Positions 35,101 to 43,998 of a stretch of 64,000 nucleotides of DNA are shown one piece after another. The stretch is from Methanomassiliicoccaceae archaeon UBA370. GTDB taxonomy: Archaea; Thermoplasmatota; Thermoplasmata; Methanomassiliicoccales; Methanomethylophilaceae. Position numbers and translations under genes: made by a program. The first letter of the stretch is position 1, and each line of letters opens with the position of its first letter. The stretch spans positions 1 to 64,000 of the forward strand of contig DAUY01000011.1 in the NCBI GenBank assembly GCA_002505345.1, given 5' to 3'. Under the pieces are notes generated by a model, which made no database searches, was not told the DNA's origin, and was given only the letters and a program-made list of their open reading frames with translations.

Positions 35101-35444
35101 TTCAATAAGCCTCCGTCCCCGTCCGTGAATCTTACCGAATTCTGCGCCGATTTGGCAACCAGTGTTCTGGAGAGCATGCCCGCTTCTATCCAGCCGGCAT
35201 TGATCACGCCCATGGCAGACAGGCAGTTTGCCGATATGTCCTGCCTCATATCGGAAGACATTATGCGGCTACCTTCGAGGTCCAGCAGGTCCGTCAGCGA
35301 TATCTTCCCCAGGCGTGAACCGTATGCCTCAATCTTCGGACAGTCGGACTCGATACCGACATCGAAATCCCCGTCCTCCCTTGCGGTGACGGTGATCCTA
35401 TGCGTCTTGTCGCAAGTCCTCATGTCAACGACGACTGTTGCCAT
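35097..35444 (-). CDS. small conserved-looking protein of the ArsR operon, function unknown
   Basis: 115 aa, soluble, no signal peptide. Notable residues: Cys at DMRTCDKTH, ESDCPKIEAYG and DISANCLSAMGVINAGWIEA, three well-spaced Cys that could take metal. The start MATVVVDMRTC and the middle resemble small methanogen proteins sometimes labelled DUF6951; I am not certain of that name. It lies between the ArsR regulator and the permease, overlaps the permease, and has its own ArsR-type operator directly before its start. A metal or metalloid chaperone or sensor role is a guess from context. Confidence 0.65.
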   Translation of the reverse strand: MATVVVDMRTCDKTHRITVTAREDGDFDVGIESDCPKIEAYGSRLGKISLTDLLDLEGSRIMSSDMRQDISANCLSAMGVINAGWIEAGMLSRTLVAKSAQNSVRFTDGDGGLLK

Positions 35445-35453
35445 GAATTAAAG

Positions 35454-35469
35454 ATAGATTAGTATCTAT
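35454..35469. promoter_or_regulatory. ArsR operator 1, before effector genes
   Basis: ATAGAT-TAGT-ATCTAT, a perfect 6+4+6 palindrome, 10 bases upstream of the 115-aa gene's start. It matches the copy upstream of the regulator (5 of 6 bases in each arm or better). A further ATAT-GTCTATATAGAT overlap lies on its right. Confidence 0.6.
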
Positions 35470-35488
35470 ATAGACATATCTAAATGAA

Positions 35489-35794
35489 TTAATGTGCGAC
35501 TGCTTCGCAATCGCTTTTTACGTCCGAACGTTCTTCTTTGGGAACGAGAGACGAAACGTAAACGATGACATCGTTGAAGGCATCGACATTGATAGAATAA
35601 TGAGACCATTGTCCGTTCTTTCTGACAATCACCAATCCGCTCTTCTGCAGAGTTGACATGTGATGAGACAGTGTTGGCTGGGTAATATGCAAATTTTCCT
35701 GGATCTTGCATGCACAGAGTTCGCCGCCCGCGAGCATTTCTAAAATCTTTAGTCTGTTGGGGTCAGAAAAAGCCTTGAAAACATCTGCGTTCAT
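35489..35794 (-). CDS. ArsR-family metalloregulator
   Basis: 101 aa winged-helix repressor. Motifs: FSDPNRLKILEMLAGG, then ELCACKIQENL, the Cys-Cys pair in the position of the As/Sb/Cd-sensing CxC of ArsR proteins, and QPTLSHHMSTLQKSGLV as recognition helix. First gene of the operon; the four downstream genes share its strand. Two 16-bp palindromes (before this gene and before the next) are its probable binding sites. A trivalent metalloid or thiophilic metal is the likely inducer. Confidence 0.9.
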   Translation of the reverse strand: MNADVFKAFSDPNRLKILEMLAGGELCACKIQENLHITQPTLSHHMSTLQKSGLVIVRKNGQWSHYSINVDAFNDVIVYVSSLVPKEERSDVKSDCEAVAH

Positions 35795-35804
35795 ACGACA
35801 TAAT

Positions 35805-35820
35805 ATAGATAATAATCAAT
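35805..35820. promoter_or_regulatory. ArsR operator 2, before arsR
   Basis: ATAGAT-AATA-ATCAAT, the same 6+4+6 dyad with one mismatch, 11 bases upstream of the regulator's ATG. It supports autoregulation. Confidence 0.55.
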
Positions 35821-36131
35821 ATGAACTTATCCCTGTATCGTCCATATGCTTATCGGACATGATCCGACGGCACTTTGCCATCTTGTCCGGGACAGGCCGT
35901 TCATGGAAGAGCGGATTTCATAACCTTGGCGAAGAAAATATCCGGGCCCCGTCCACGGCAGCTGACATCGGATTGTGTCCTCTCACAACGTCGGCGTCCA
36001 TTCCGTCATCGGCCATAGCGAGGTGACCTTTTTGTTTCTGTCTGAAGGGATCCGCATTCGGCATCCTTGGCACCGTTGCCGAAGATGAGATGATCGCTAA
36101 GAGCAACCTACAGACTGCGGACCGGCTATTT
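35821..36131. other. 311-bp intergenic region
   Basis: Minus-strand text KGHLAMADDGMDADVVRG (about 36025-35972) faintly recalls the first strand of NifX/NifB-like cofactor-binding proteins, but there is no conserved HFGR and the frame ends soon after. I would not call a gene. Nothing else is seen. Confidence 0.25.
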
Positions 36132-36959
36132 TCAATAGATGTCCGAATCTTCGATTCTGATGCCGTTTCCTTTTACTACGTCATAGATGGACGCGATATA
36201 CTGATTGTACATCATGCCCTTCTCCTTCGCCAGCGCGCGGATTATATCGGTGGTCCCCGAGCCGTACTGCGAGGATTTCTTCTTCCTTTCGGCTATGACG
36301 GGATGTCCCAGGTCTAACGCCACTTCTCTGAGCACGGCCTTCCTGGAGTCCATGTCCTTGGGCCTCAGCACCTCCGGGCCTATCTTTCCCACCTCAGTTA
36401 CAACCGATTGGTCCATGTACGGATAGACGATATCTTTTCCGAAATGCGCCGCGATCGCCCTCTCGCAGGGGACGGACACCTCCAAGAGCCTTTTTACGCT
36501 GTCTTTCCTGAATATCTCATAATCCGCATACGGGCAACCGACGAACTTCGCACATCCCATGAAATATTCGTCCGCGCCCTGACCGGTCAGTATCACGTCC
36601 TCTCCGGACGCCCTGCAGACGCTGAAAAGCTGCAGCTCGTACGAAATGGTGAAGGGGTCCCGGACGTCAGTAGCGGCCATCATCTCCCGTATTAGGGATT
36701 CCACGTTGTCCCGGGAAATCTTCACGTGGACCCAGGGGAGGCCTATCCTTTCCGACAGGTCCCGGGCCATGACGACGTCGTGTGAGGTATCGGTCCCGCA
36801 TGTGTAAAGCACGACCGAATCGGCGTAATCCTTTGATACCGCGGCCGCGAGCCCCGAGTCCAGTCCGCCCGAGAAGGCGACGCCTACGTTCCTGCCTTCG
36901 GTGCCCCTCCTTATCGCGTCCACGATGGAATCTCTCAACCCGCCGTACTTGAAGGACAT
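36132..36959 (-). CDS. stand-alone asparagine synthase (ATP-pyrophosphatase) domain protein
   Basis: 275 aa. The PP-loop motif GVAFSGGLDSGLAAA (about 25-40) with later LTGQGADEYFMGC and the acidic loops belong to the C-terminal synthetase domain of AsnB. There is no N-terminal glutamine amidotransferase domain, so it would use ammonia or a different partner. The start at 36959 (MSFKYGGLRD) was chosen because the upstream 90 in-frame codons do not look like protein. Such stand-alone domains occur in methanogens; the true substrate may be other than aspartate. It is divergent from the MFS pump. Confidence 0.78.
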   Translation of the reverse strand: MSFKYGGLRDSIVDAIRRGTEGRNVGVAFSGGLDSGLAAAVSKDYADSVVLYTCGTDTSHDVVMARDLSERIGLPWVHVKISRDNVESLIREMMAATDVRDPFTISYELQLFSVCRASGEDVILTGQGADEYFMGCAKFVGCPYADYEIFRKDSVKRLLEVSVPCERAIAAHFGKDIVYPYMDQSVVTEVGKIGPEVLRPKDMDSRKAVLREVALDLGHPVIAERKKKSSQYGSGTTDIIRALAKEKGMMYNQYIASIYDVVKGNGIRIEDSDIY

Positions 36960-37112
36960 GCGGCGGAGATTATGGTCATAGTCTATAACTGCGACGGGGG
37001 CCGACGGCAAGGCCCCACGTCGACGCGAGGTCGCGCCCGGGGTGCAAACGTTAATATGAAGCAGACGGCTGGCTGGAATACGGGTCGTACAATGGGTTTC
37101 AAAGGCGAGGAT

Positions 37113-38519
37113 ATGAAGGGTTGCAGGACCACGCTGGTCCTGATGGCGTTCGTGGCGATGATGGTCATGTTCATCGACATAATGCTTGTTCCGGCCCTTC
37201 AGCACATATCTTCGAGCTTCCCGGACCACTCCGGATGGGTGCCCTGGATACTGTCGATATATCTTCTCGTGGGCGCGGTGCTGAACCCCATCGTCGGAAA
37301 ACTGGCAGACCTTTACGGAAAAAGGAAGATGCTGATCGTCACCCTGGCGATATACACCGTAGGACTGATAGGCTGTGCGCTGACCTATGGCAATTTCGTC
37401 TGCCTCATCGCCTTCCGTGCCATGCAGGGTATCGGACTGACCATGTTCCCGATATTCTACGGCATAATCAGGGACACTTTCCCCAAGGAGATGGTGCCGA
37501 TGTCGATCGGCATCGTCAGCGCCATGTTCTCCGTCGGCGTCTCAATCGGACTGCTGGGGGGCGGATGGATCGTGTCGCGGTTCGATTGGCAGTACTGCTA
37601 TTACATCACGGCACCGCTGTTCCTCATACTGATCCCGATATTCTACCTCAAGGTGAACGACGCAGGCATATTCGTCAAGGGAAGGAAGGTCGACTACTTC
37701 GGAGCGGGCATGCTCTCCGTCTGCATACTGTCTCTGCTGATCGCCCTGACGGTCTTTGAGGAGCAAGGCTCTTCGAGTACGATGGTACTTTCATGCCTGG
37801 CATTCTTCATTGTATCTCTGGTATCGTTCGTGTACTGGGAACGCAGGGCGGCGGAACCGCTCATGAAACTGGGTCTTTTGACCGGAAAAGGAGCGGGAGC
37901 CCATGTGACCGCATTCCTTTTCGGAATATCCATGTTCATGCTGTTCCAAACGCTGCCGTATTTCCTGGCCGGCCCTGAGGTCTACGGCGGATTCCGCATC
38001 GAGGATACCTTCGACATCGGCCTGATAATGATGCCTATGGCTGTCATGGGCCTGATATTCGGCCCGTTGGCGGGAAAATAGTGCAGAAAACCCGGCAATT
38101 CCATGAAGGTCCTGTCCGCAGGAATGCTCCTGTTCGCCATCGGGGACCTGATGCTTATCGTACTCCTGAAGGCCTTCCCCACCGCGCTTTGGACCATCGT
38201 GCTTTCGATGTCCGTCGCAGGCGTCGGAAACGCATTGGCCATGGTCTCCATGATCAACGTAGTGGTGGAAACGAGTCCCGCAGAGGACTTCGGCATCGCA
38301 TCGGGAATGAACACGATGTTCCGTCTGATCGGCGGTTCCATCGGCCCCGTCCTCGGAACCGCGATACTTTCCGGTTTCGTGGTCTTCGAGGCGTTCGGGC
38401 TGAAATACTACGGCTTCGAAGGATACGTATGGACGTGGGCCGCGGGAATGCTGTTCTGTCTCGCGGGCGCCGTGTCGGCGTACATGCTGAAACCGAAAGC
38501 AAAAACGTCAGAGGCCTGA
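37113..38519 (+). CDS. MFS drug-transporter (DHA2 type) with an in-frame TAG codon
   Basis: One frame of 469 codons from ATG 37113 to TGA, interrupted only by TAG at 38079-38081 (codon 323). Upstream part: TTLVLMAFVAMMVMFIDIML, VPWILSIYLLVGAVLNP, GKLADLYGKRKM (motif A) and AFRAMQGIGLTMFP, typical of 14-helix H+ antiporters. Right at TAG comes the second motif-A-like loop, GPLAGK-X-CRKPGNSMK, then VLSAGMLLFAIGDLMLI and the last helices. Both halves are needed for a normal transporter and no base is lost or gained. Pyrrolysine read-through or a recent TTG/AAG-to-TAG mutation explain it. ATG 38103 lacks a ribosome site. Alternative starts: 37056, 37092. Confidence 0.8.
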
Positions 38520-38703
38520 CCCCGCCCGACGATTGCGGAAATATGTCCCGATATCAAAGGGACGGGCCTAAGCCGTGAACGCGCCTCCGGTATAGACCTG
38601 GACCTTGCGCGACGGGCCCGCTCCCGGAACTCTTACCTCGGCAGTTCGTTGTCCGGTCGCTGGGCATCGATGCATCGTTCGACGTGCGCAATCGACATCA
38701 CGC

Positions 38704-39966
38704 CTATGCCGAAGCGTCGGCACCCGCGTCCCCGTACTTTTTACGGAAACCCCTTTCCACCATGAAATGCGACACCGTGGTGGCGGCGATGGCCATTATG
38801 ACCACGCAGGAGAACGTCACGGACTCCAATGCGCCGGACATAACTCCGATGGTGGCGATGACCATGACCACTTCCGCCTTCGGCACCATGCCCCAACCGA
38901 TTATATTCATGGACCTGCGGTCCAGGGAACGGTCTCCGGCCTTCGCGCCTATCGAACATGCCAGATACTTCGCGAGTATGGCTATTGCCGATATACCGAC
39001 CGCGAACGCGATTACTTCCGTCGACGCAAGGTCGCTCAGAACTACGCGTATGCCCACGCTTATGAAGAAGAAGGTCATGAAAAACTCCTTCAGGGGCTCG
39101 ATTTCTTTGATGAGATGCCATTCTTCCGCATTATCAGCGAACATCATACCGGCGAAGTACGCCCCTATTATCACCGAAAGACCGATCTGGTCTGCCGCTA
39201 TCGCCAAGGCAAAGCATACTCCGACCCCTACGAAAAGCATCGTCCAGTCCGGGTGCTCGCGTCCCCGGTGTCTGTTGATGGAGTCGTGTATCTTGGGCAT
39301 AATGTAGATGCATACGACGAGCGCCAGCACCACGAAGAGCAACGATTTGAAAACTATGGTTACGACACCGGAGGGCGACGTGTCTCCTCCGGCTAATCCT
39401 GACATGACCGCCAATATGACCAGGGTTATGATCTCCGATATAATGGCGGCCCCCAATATGATCTTGCCCTCTGTCGTGTTCGACATCTTCAGGCTTTTCA
39501 GCACGTGGGCGGCGACCCCTGCGCTGGTCGTGATCAGTGCAGTGGCGATGAAGAGCGAAGACATCGTGTCCCCTCCGGTCAGGCCCATGAAGATGAAACC
39601 CAATGAGAAGGGCACGGCGATACCCAGAATTGCCGCGAATATCGCCGGCCTGCCCACCTTGAAGAGGTCCGAGACCCTTGTCTCCAGTCCCACGGTGAAA
39701 AGTAGGAATATCACTCCCAGCTCGGAGAACAGCATCAGGACGTTGTAACCCTCGCTACCCGGCGACGTGGGCGTCTGTACCGTTATACCTATCTGATCGA
39801 GGAGGTTCCACCCTCCGAGACCTGCTATGACGATGTTCGCGGCGAGGATCCCGAATACGATCTCTCCCATCATTCCGGGCAGGCGCATCTTCTCAAAAAT
39901 GAATGATCCCACATTGGACAGGAAGAAGAGTACGAACAGCATCACTACCAGCGATATTACGTCCAC
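38704..39966 (-). CDS. Kef-type cation:proton antiporter (CPA2)
   Basis: 420 aa with about 12 transmembrane helices. Family features: LPGMMGEIVFGILAAN in helix 2-3, LFSELGVIFLLFTVGLE, SLFIATALITTSAGVAAHVLK, and a C-terminal VPKAEVVMVIATIGV. No RCK or NAD-binding tail, so it is a bare exchanger of the NapA/KefB type, exchanging Na+ or K+ for H+. The stop is TAG followed one codon later by TGA, so read-through would add only two residues. Confidence 0.9.
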   Translation of the reverse strand: MDVISLVVMLFVLFFLSNVGSFIFEKMRLPGMMGEIVFGILAANIVIAGLGGWNLLDQIGITVQTPTSPGSEGYNVLMLFSELGVIFLLFTVGLETRVSDLFKVGRPAIFAAILGIAVPFSLGFIFMGLTGGDTMSSLFIATALITTSAGVAAHVLKSLKMSNTTEGKIILGAAIISEIITLVILAVMSGLAGGDTSPSGVVTIVFKSLLFVVLALVVCIYIMPKIHDSINRHRGREHPDWTMLFVGVGVCFALAIAADQIGLSVIIGAYFAGMMFADNAEEWHLIKEIEPLKEFFMTFFFISVGIRVVLSDLASTEVIAFAVGISAIAILAKYLACSIGAKAGDRSLDRRSMNIIGWGMVPKAEVVMVIATIGVMSGALESVTFSCVVIMAIAATTVSHFMVERGFRKKYGDAGADASA

Positions 39967-40083
39967 GCAGACCCGACGGAGTTATGGGATAAAAAACCAG
40001 AGGAAAAATGACGCCTCTAGCTTTTAATCATCAAAAGACAAAAATGTAAAAAAATTATATGCCACAAGACCATTCGTACACTT

Positions 40084-40509
40084 GTGGCTGAATCTGTTTA
40101 CAGGACAAAACGCGGTTTCTGGTATTATCTCGCCCCTCTGTTGGCCGTGATCATAGCGTTAGCTTGGTTCCTGGCCCTTGACGGATGGATATGGGCCATT
40201 GTATGCGTCGCTGGTATTGCAGTGATGCTGTTCGTCTTCGTGTCCACAACCTACGTTTACCGCAGAACATATTACACTGTGACCTCGACCTCGGTGACGA
40301 TCGATTCCACCGACGGCCGCATTGAGATCGCGTTCTCGAAGATCACGTCCGTTGATACCGAAAAGGACGACCGCTCGGCGTTCTACGGTATGTCAGGCGA
40401 CACGGTCCGCATAAAATTCGGCAACGCCTCCTCTGTAATAATCTCCCCTTCCAGGAAGAAGGAGTTCCTCGAAGAGCTCAGGAAGGCGGGGCTGAACGTG
40501 GTTTGCTGA
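40084..40509 (+). CDS. small membrane protein with bacterial PH-like domain
   Basis: 141 aa. Two N-terminal transmembrane helices (WYYLAPLLAVIIALAWFLAL and IVCVAGIAVMLFVFVSTT) followed by YYTVTSTSVTIDSTDGRIEI and VRIKFGNASSVIISP strands with a final helix EFLEELRKAG: the YdbS/YvcS-like bPH arrangement. GTG start at 40084. A TATA-like TTATATG about 28 bases ahead suggests a leaderless message. Function unknown. Confidence 0.7.
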   Translation: MAESVYRTKRGFWYYLAPLLAVIIALAWFLALDGWIWAIVCVAGIAVMLFVFVSTTYVYRRTYYTVTSTSVTIDSTDGRIEIAFSKITSVDTEKDDRSAFYGMSGDTVRIKFGNASSVIISPSRKKEFLEELRKAGLNVVC

Positions 40510-40513
40510 ACGG

Positions 40514-41197
40514 TCAGTCGCTTACGGTCTCCTCGGCGGACTGGATGCACTTGGTCAGAACGGAATAGGCGTTGATCATATCGCTCTCGCCTACGATGAA
40601 GATCGTATCGGTGTAACAGCTGACGGTCTCTTCGATGTTGATCCCCGCATCGGAGAGGTTGGTGATCAGATACGCGATCACACCGGTGGTCTCCACAATC
40701 TTCTCAGGAGATTTCACGACGATCTCGACAAGGTTCTCTCTGACCTTTATGATGTTAAACCTTCCGACGGTATCCATTATCCTGTCTTTGAGCATCTTGT
40801 CCGCAATGATCGTCACCGCAGATGCAGACTGTACGACCTGCATGATCGAATTCTCGTTCCAAAGGTCCTTGAAAAGATTGTCCATCTTGTGGAGGACCGA
40901 CCAGTCGTTCTTCGCCGTGACGATGCATGTCTTGGTCCTCATCTCCAGCCTGCTGTCTTTGAGGACGCTCAGTATGTCCATTTCATGGTTAGTGGTAAGG
41001 CTGAGCTTTGATGCGTATCTGCGGCAGGCGATCATGACCGCCTCCTCGTTATCTACGCCGATGTCCTTCATTATCATACGTGCCAGGGACGAATAGTTGA
41101 TTAGGCCTTTCGCCACGCAGTCCTTTATGCTGGGGTGCGTGTCGATGTATACCCTGGTCTTCTCCGCCAAACTCTCTTTCGACAATCCCTTGGACAT
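40514..41197 (-). CDS. ACT-domain-like regulatory protein (archaeal, uncharacterised)
   Basis: 227 aa. N-terminal helical part (SLAEKTRVYIDTHPSIKDCV, then NYSSLARMIMKDIG) looks like a DNA-binding or helical domain. C-terminal part carries two ACT-like repeats, the second clearest: VIAYLITNLSDAGINIEETV then YTDTIFIVGESD, resembling the paired ACT domains of aspartokinases. Proteins of this plan in archaea are probably amino-acid-responsive regulators. Converges tail-to-tail with the PH-like gene. Confidence 0.65.
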   Translation of the reverse strand: MSKGLSKESLAEKTRVYIDTHPSIKDCVAKGLINYSSLARMIMKDIGVDNEEAVMIACRRYASKLSLTTNHEMDILSVLKDSRLEMRTKTCIVTAKNDWSVLHKMDNLFKDLWNENSIMQVVQSASAVTIIADKMLKDRIMDTVGRFNIIKVRENLVEIVVKSPEKIVETTGVIAYLITNLSDAGINIEETVSCYTDTIFIVGESDMINAYSVLTKCIQSAEETVSD

Positions 41198-41516
41198 GCT
41201 CGGGACATGATTTTCTAAGTATATTATGTTTTATTGTGAACAAATTATTGATAAAAAGTCCCAGATATGTTCACCGCTGTATTTCTGGACAATCGACACA
41301 TCTACGGGACTTCGATGGTGATCGTCATTTACACAGTAAGATGCGGACTTAACGTATATGATCTGCTCTTCGATTGAGAAATTCATTCTCATGACCGGAC
41401 AATATTGTAACCTGATATGAAGAGGTCCGAGTCAAAAAGAAATGTTATGGGTGGGAGAAAATATTCCCCTCGATAAAGTATAATCTTTCACCGACTCCTT
41501 TGGATTATTTTCATAC

Positions 41517-41533
41517 TTGGAAATATTATCCAA
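41517..41533. promoter_or_regulatory. 17-bp palindrome, copy 1 (ABC importer promoter)
   Basis: TTGGAAATATTATCCAA: arms TTGGA/TCCAA with a 7-base spacer, 182 bases upstream of the binding-protein start. Same form as the copy at 41624. A further TTGGAT lies at 41500. Confidence 0.5.
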
Positions 41534-41623
41534 TATTTCTTTAAGTCATTGTATTTTTTTGTAGCCAGTCATTATTTTCAACCTATGATGAGGAACATAG
41601 GCATTATATATCGATAAATAATG

Positions 41624-41640
41624 TTGGATGTATAATCCAA
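41624..41640. promoter_or_regulatory. 17-bp palindrome, copy 2 (ABC importer promoter)
   Basis: TTGGATGTATAATCCAA, the same TTGGA-N7-TCCAA dyad, 75 bases upstream of the ATG at 41715 and just after a TATA-like TATATATC (41605-41612). Probably the binding site of a metal- or nutrient-responsive repressor. The remaining part of 41198-41714 holds no gene. Confidence 0.55.
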
Positions 41641-41714
41641 TATTCATGACAGACGGTCATTTCGATGTGGGAAAAAACTGCCGGTCACGGATTATCGAAA
41701 ATAATGGTGATAAA

Positions 41715-42797
41715 ATGGACAGAAGATACATTGCAATATTCGCTGTGATAATCATTGCGGTCGCAGGGGTTTCCGCATATTCGGTCACCAACGGCAGATC
41801 GTCCGGCGACGACGATACCGTTACCATCACGCAGAACGACGGTACGGAAGTTGTCGTCCCGACACCGGTCTCCAGTGTTTGCGTGGTTAACACAAACGCG
41901 GCCGAGTTCCTGTCGATTCTCGGACTCAGCGACAAAGTTGTTGGCGTAAGTTCCACTATGAAATCGAAGCCCACAGAAGATTGGTGGGCCGAGTGTGACG
42001 ATATAGGGTCATACAATACTCCCAACCCGGAATCCGTGCTCAACACGGGCTCCACGGTCATCATAGGACAATGCACCTCGATGGCTATAACGAACGTTGA
42101 TGCGCTGAAATCCATGGGGATAACTGTCATCCTCCTGGATTGCTACGGTTTCAGCACCCAGGTCGGAGACCTCAAACAGTTGGCCAGCCTGTTCGGGGAT
42201 GATGAGGCCACGGCGATAGCGGATTCTTATGAGGAGTTCTTCAACGGAATCGTTGACACACTGAGAAATGCGAGCTCGACTCTGACCGAGAGCCAGAAGA
42301 AGACCTTCGTCGCCACTATGGGCACAAGTGCCAGTTCCAAATACTATACCGGCGCCGCAGAACTGTCCGGCATGCTCGAAGACATTTGCGGCCTGAAAAA
42401 TGCGATCTCGGAGATAGACAGCTCGGCGACTTCATCTTCGGCACAGATATCCCAGGAGTCCATAGTGGAGTATTATAACGAAAATGGAATTGATCTCTTC
42501 GTTCTTCGAAACACAACCCCTTACGACCAGGGCCAATCTGAGATAGAGGCTTTCCTGTCATCGCATCCGGTGATAGACAGCAGCAATATGTTCGACGGCA
42601 TGACGGTCGTCAAGACGGTCGACTCCAAGGTGCTGTCCGGGCCGCGCTGCTTCGTGGGAATGATCTACTTCATCACGTTGATCTATCCTGAACTTGATAT
42701 CGACGGATTGACGGTTGAAAATACCCTTGCAGATTACAACTCCACATTCGGAACCAACTGGACGTCTGTGCAGTTATTCTACCAATACGGCGTCTGA
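41715..42797 (+). CDS. iron-complex/corrinoid-type ABC transporter substrate-binding protein
   Basis: 360 aa. One N-terminal membrane anchor (YIAIFAVIIIAVAGVSAYSV) then the TroA/BtuF fold: VVPTPVSSVCVVNTNAAEFL, NPESVLNTGSTVIIG and a long central helix; the C-lobe has SKVLSGPRC. It captures a metal chelate (iron-siderophore, haem or cobamide) outside the cell; ligand not decidable. The ATG at 41715, after GGTGAT, was chosen over an upstream frame start because the anchor should be near the terminus. First gene of a four-gene operon. Confidence 0.87.
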   Translation: MDRRYIAIFAVIIIAVAGVSAYSVTNGRSSGDDDTVTITQNDGTEVVVPTPVSSVCVVNTNAAEFLSILGLSDKVVGVSSTMKSKPTEDWWAECDDIGSYNTPNPESVLNTGSTVIIGQCTSMAITNVDALKSMGITVILLDCYGFSTQVGDLKQLASLFGDDEATAIADSYEEFFNGIVDTLRNASSTLTESQKKTFVATMGTSASSKYYTGAAELSGMLEDICGLKNAISEIDSSATSSSAQISQESIVEYYNENGIDLFVLRNTTPYDQGQSEIEAFLSSHPVIDSSNMFDGMTVVKTVDSKVLSGPRCFVGMIYFITLIYPELDIDGLTVENTLADYNSTFGTNWTSVQLFYQYGV

Positions 42798-42831
42798 TCC
42801 GGACGGCCGAAGAAACGAGGGCAGAAAGAAC

Positions 42832-43998
42832 ATGACGGCCTCAGAAAAAACAGAAACGGCATCTAGTAAAGAAAAAGCCGATCTTCAAGGCAGAGTAACT
42901 CGGGTGAAAGCGATATATGACGCGTCCACACGAAAAAAGAAGACGTTCATAGCCGTGATGGCGGCCTTGCTGCTGGCAATGGTCGTTTTATCCCTCAGCC
43001 TCGGATCGGTGAGGATCCCGGCATTCGATGTTCTGGCGTGTATGTTCAACCAGATTGCCCCGGATACGTTCGCCCTTTCGAAACCATACTACTATGACAT
43101 AATCGTCAACGGCAGAGAGCCGCGCATACTGCTATGCATCTTCACCGGTATCGCGCTCGGCGCTTCTGGAACCGTGATGCAGAGCCTCCTGAGAAATCCG
43201 TTGGTTAGCCCCTTTACCTTGGGAGTGTCTTCTGCCGCGTCGTTCGGCGCAGCGATGGCTATTGCGTTCGGTAGCGCAATATTCGGGTCCGCATACTACG
43301 GGGTACTTGATGTGATGGGCATCACATTCTCGGCAAAAACACTGATCACGATACTGTTCGCGTTCTTCTTCGGAACGCTCAGCATGGCCCTGGTGCTCAT
43401 CATCTCGAAGAACAACATTGCTTCGCAGTCCGTGTTGGTGCTGTCGGGAGTGGTCGTAGGATATCTTTTCCAGGCAGGAGTTTCATTCGCAAAATACATC
43501 TCGGACGACACCGCCCTGCGCGAAATAGTGAATTGGCTCATGGGAGGGATGTGGGGGGCCACTTGGAGCAGTATCATTTTTATCGTCCCGATAGTCCTGG
43601 TGGGATTCTTCCTGTTGGAACGCCGGGCGGTAGACATGAACACGATGTCCGGAGGTGACGATGTGGCGAAAAGCCTTGGCATCGAGGTCCATAAGATACG
43701 AAGAGACCTTCTTATCGTCTGCACTCTGATAACTTCCGCTTGTCTGGCATTCACCGGGGTGATAGGTTTCATCGGCCTGATGGCCCCACACATATGCAGG
43801 ATACTGATCGGCAACGACAACAGGTACCTGATACCCGCATCGGCGCTCATGGGAGCGATCATACTCCTACTGTCGGATACGGTGGCCAGAATCCTGATGA
43901 GCCCACAGGAGATACCAGTAGGCATACTCCTGTACCTCATAGGCGGAGTGTTCTTCATCTGGCTGGTCTCAAGGAAGAACGGGAGGTATCTGGCATGA
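42832..43998 (+). CDS. FecCD/BtuC-type ABC transporter permease
   Basis: 388 aa. A charged, cytoplasmic, Lys-rich N-terminus (about 40 residues) precedes ten helices. Family marks: RVPR-like NGREPRILLCIFTGIALGAS, GTVMQSLLRNPLVSPFTLGV, LSGVVVGYLF, and the ATPase-coupling loop AKSLGIEVHKIRRD followed by GFIGLMAPHICRIL. Channel for the metal-chelate importer. Its TGA overlaps the ATG of the ATPase gene (ATGA). Confidence 0.93.
   Translation: MTASEKTETASSKEKADLQGRVTRVKAIYDASTRKKKTFIAVMAALLLAMVVLSLSLGSVRIPAFDVLACMFNQIAPDTFALSKPYYYDIIVNGREPRILLCIFTGIALGASGTVMQSLLRNPLVSPFTLGVSSAASFGAAMAIAFGSAIFGSAYYGVLDVMGITFSAKTLITILFAFFFGTLSMALVLIISKNNIASQSVLVLSGVVVGYLFQAGVSFAKYISDDTALREIVNWLMGGMWGATWSSIIFIVPIVLVGFFLLERRAVDMNTMSGGDDVAKSLGIEVHKIRRDLLIVCTLITSACLAFTGVIGFIGLMAPHICRILIGNDNRYLIPASALMGAIILLLSDTVARILMSPQEIPVGILLYLIGGVFFIWLVSRKNGRYLA

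Noticed and set aside
35918..36106. NifX-like small gene on the minus strand
   Set aside because: Only one short stretch recalls the family; HFGR is missing and the frame ends early.
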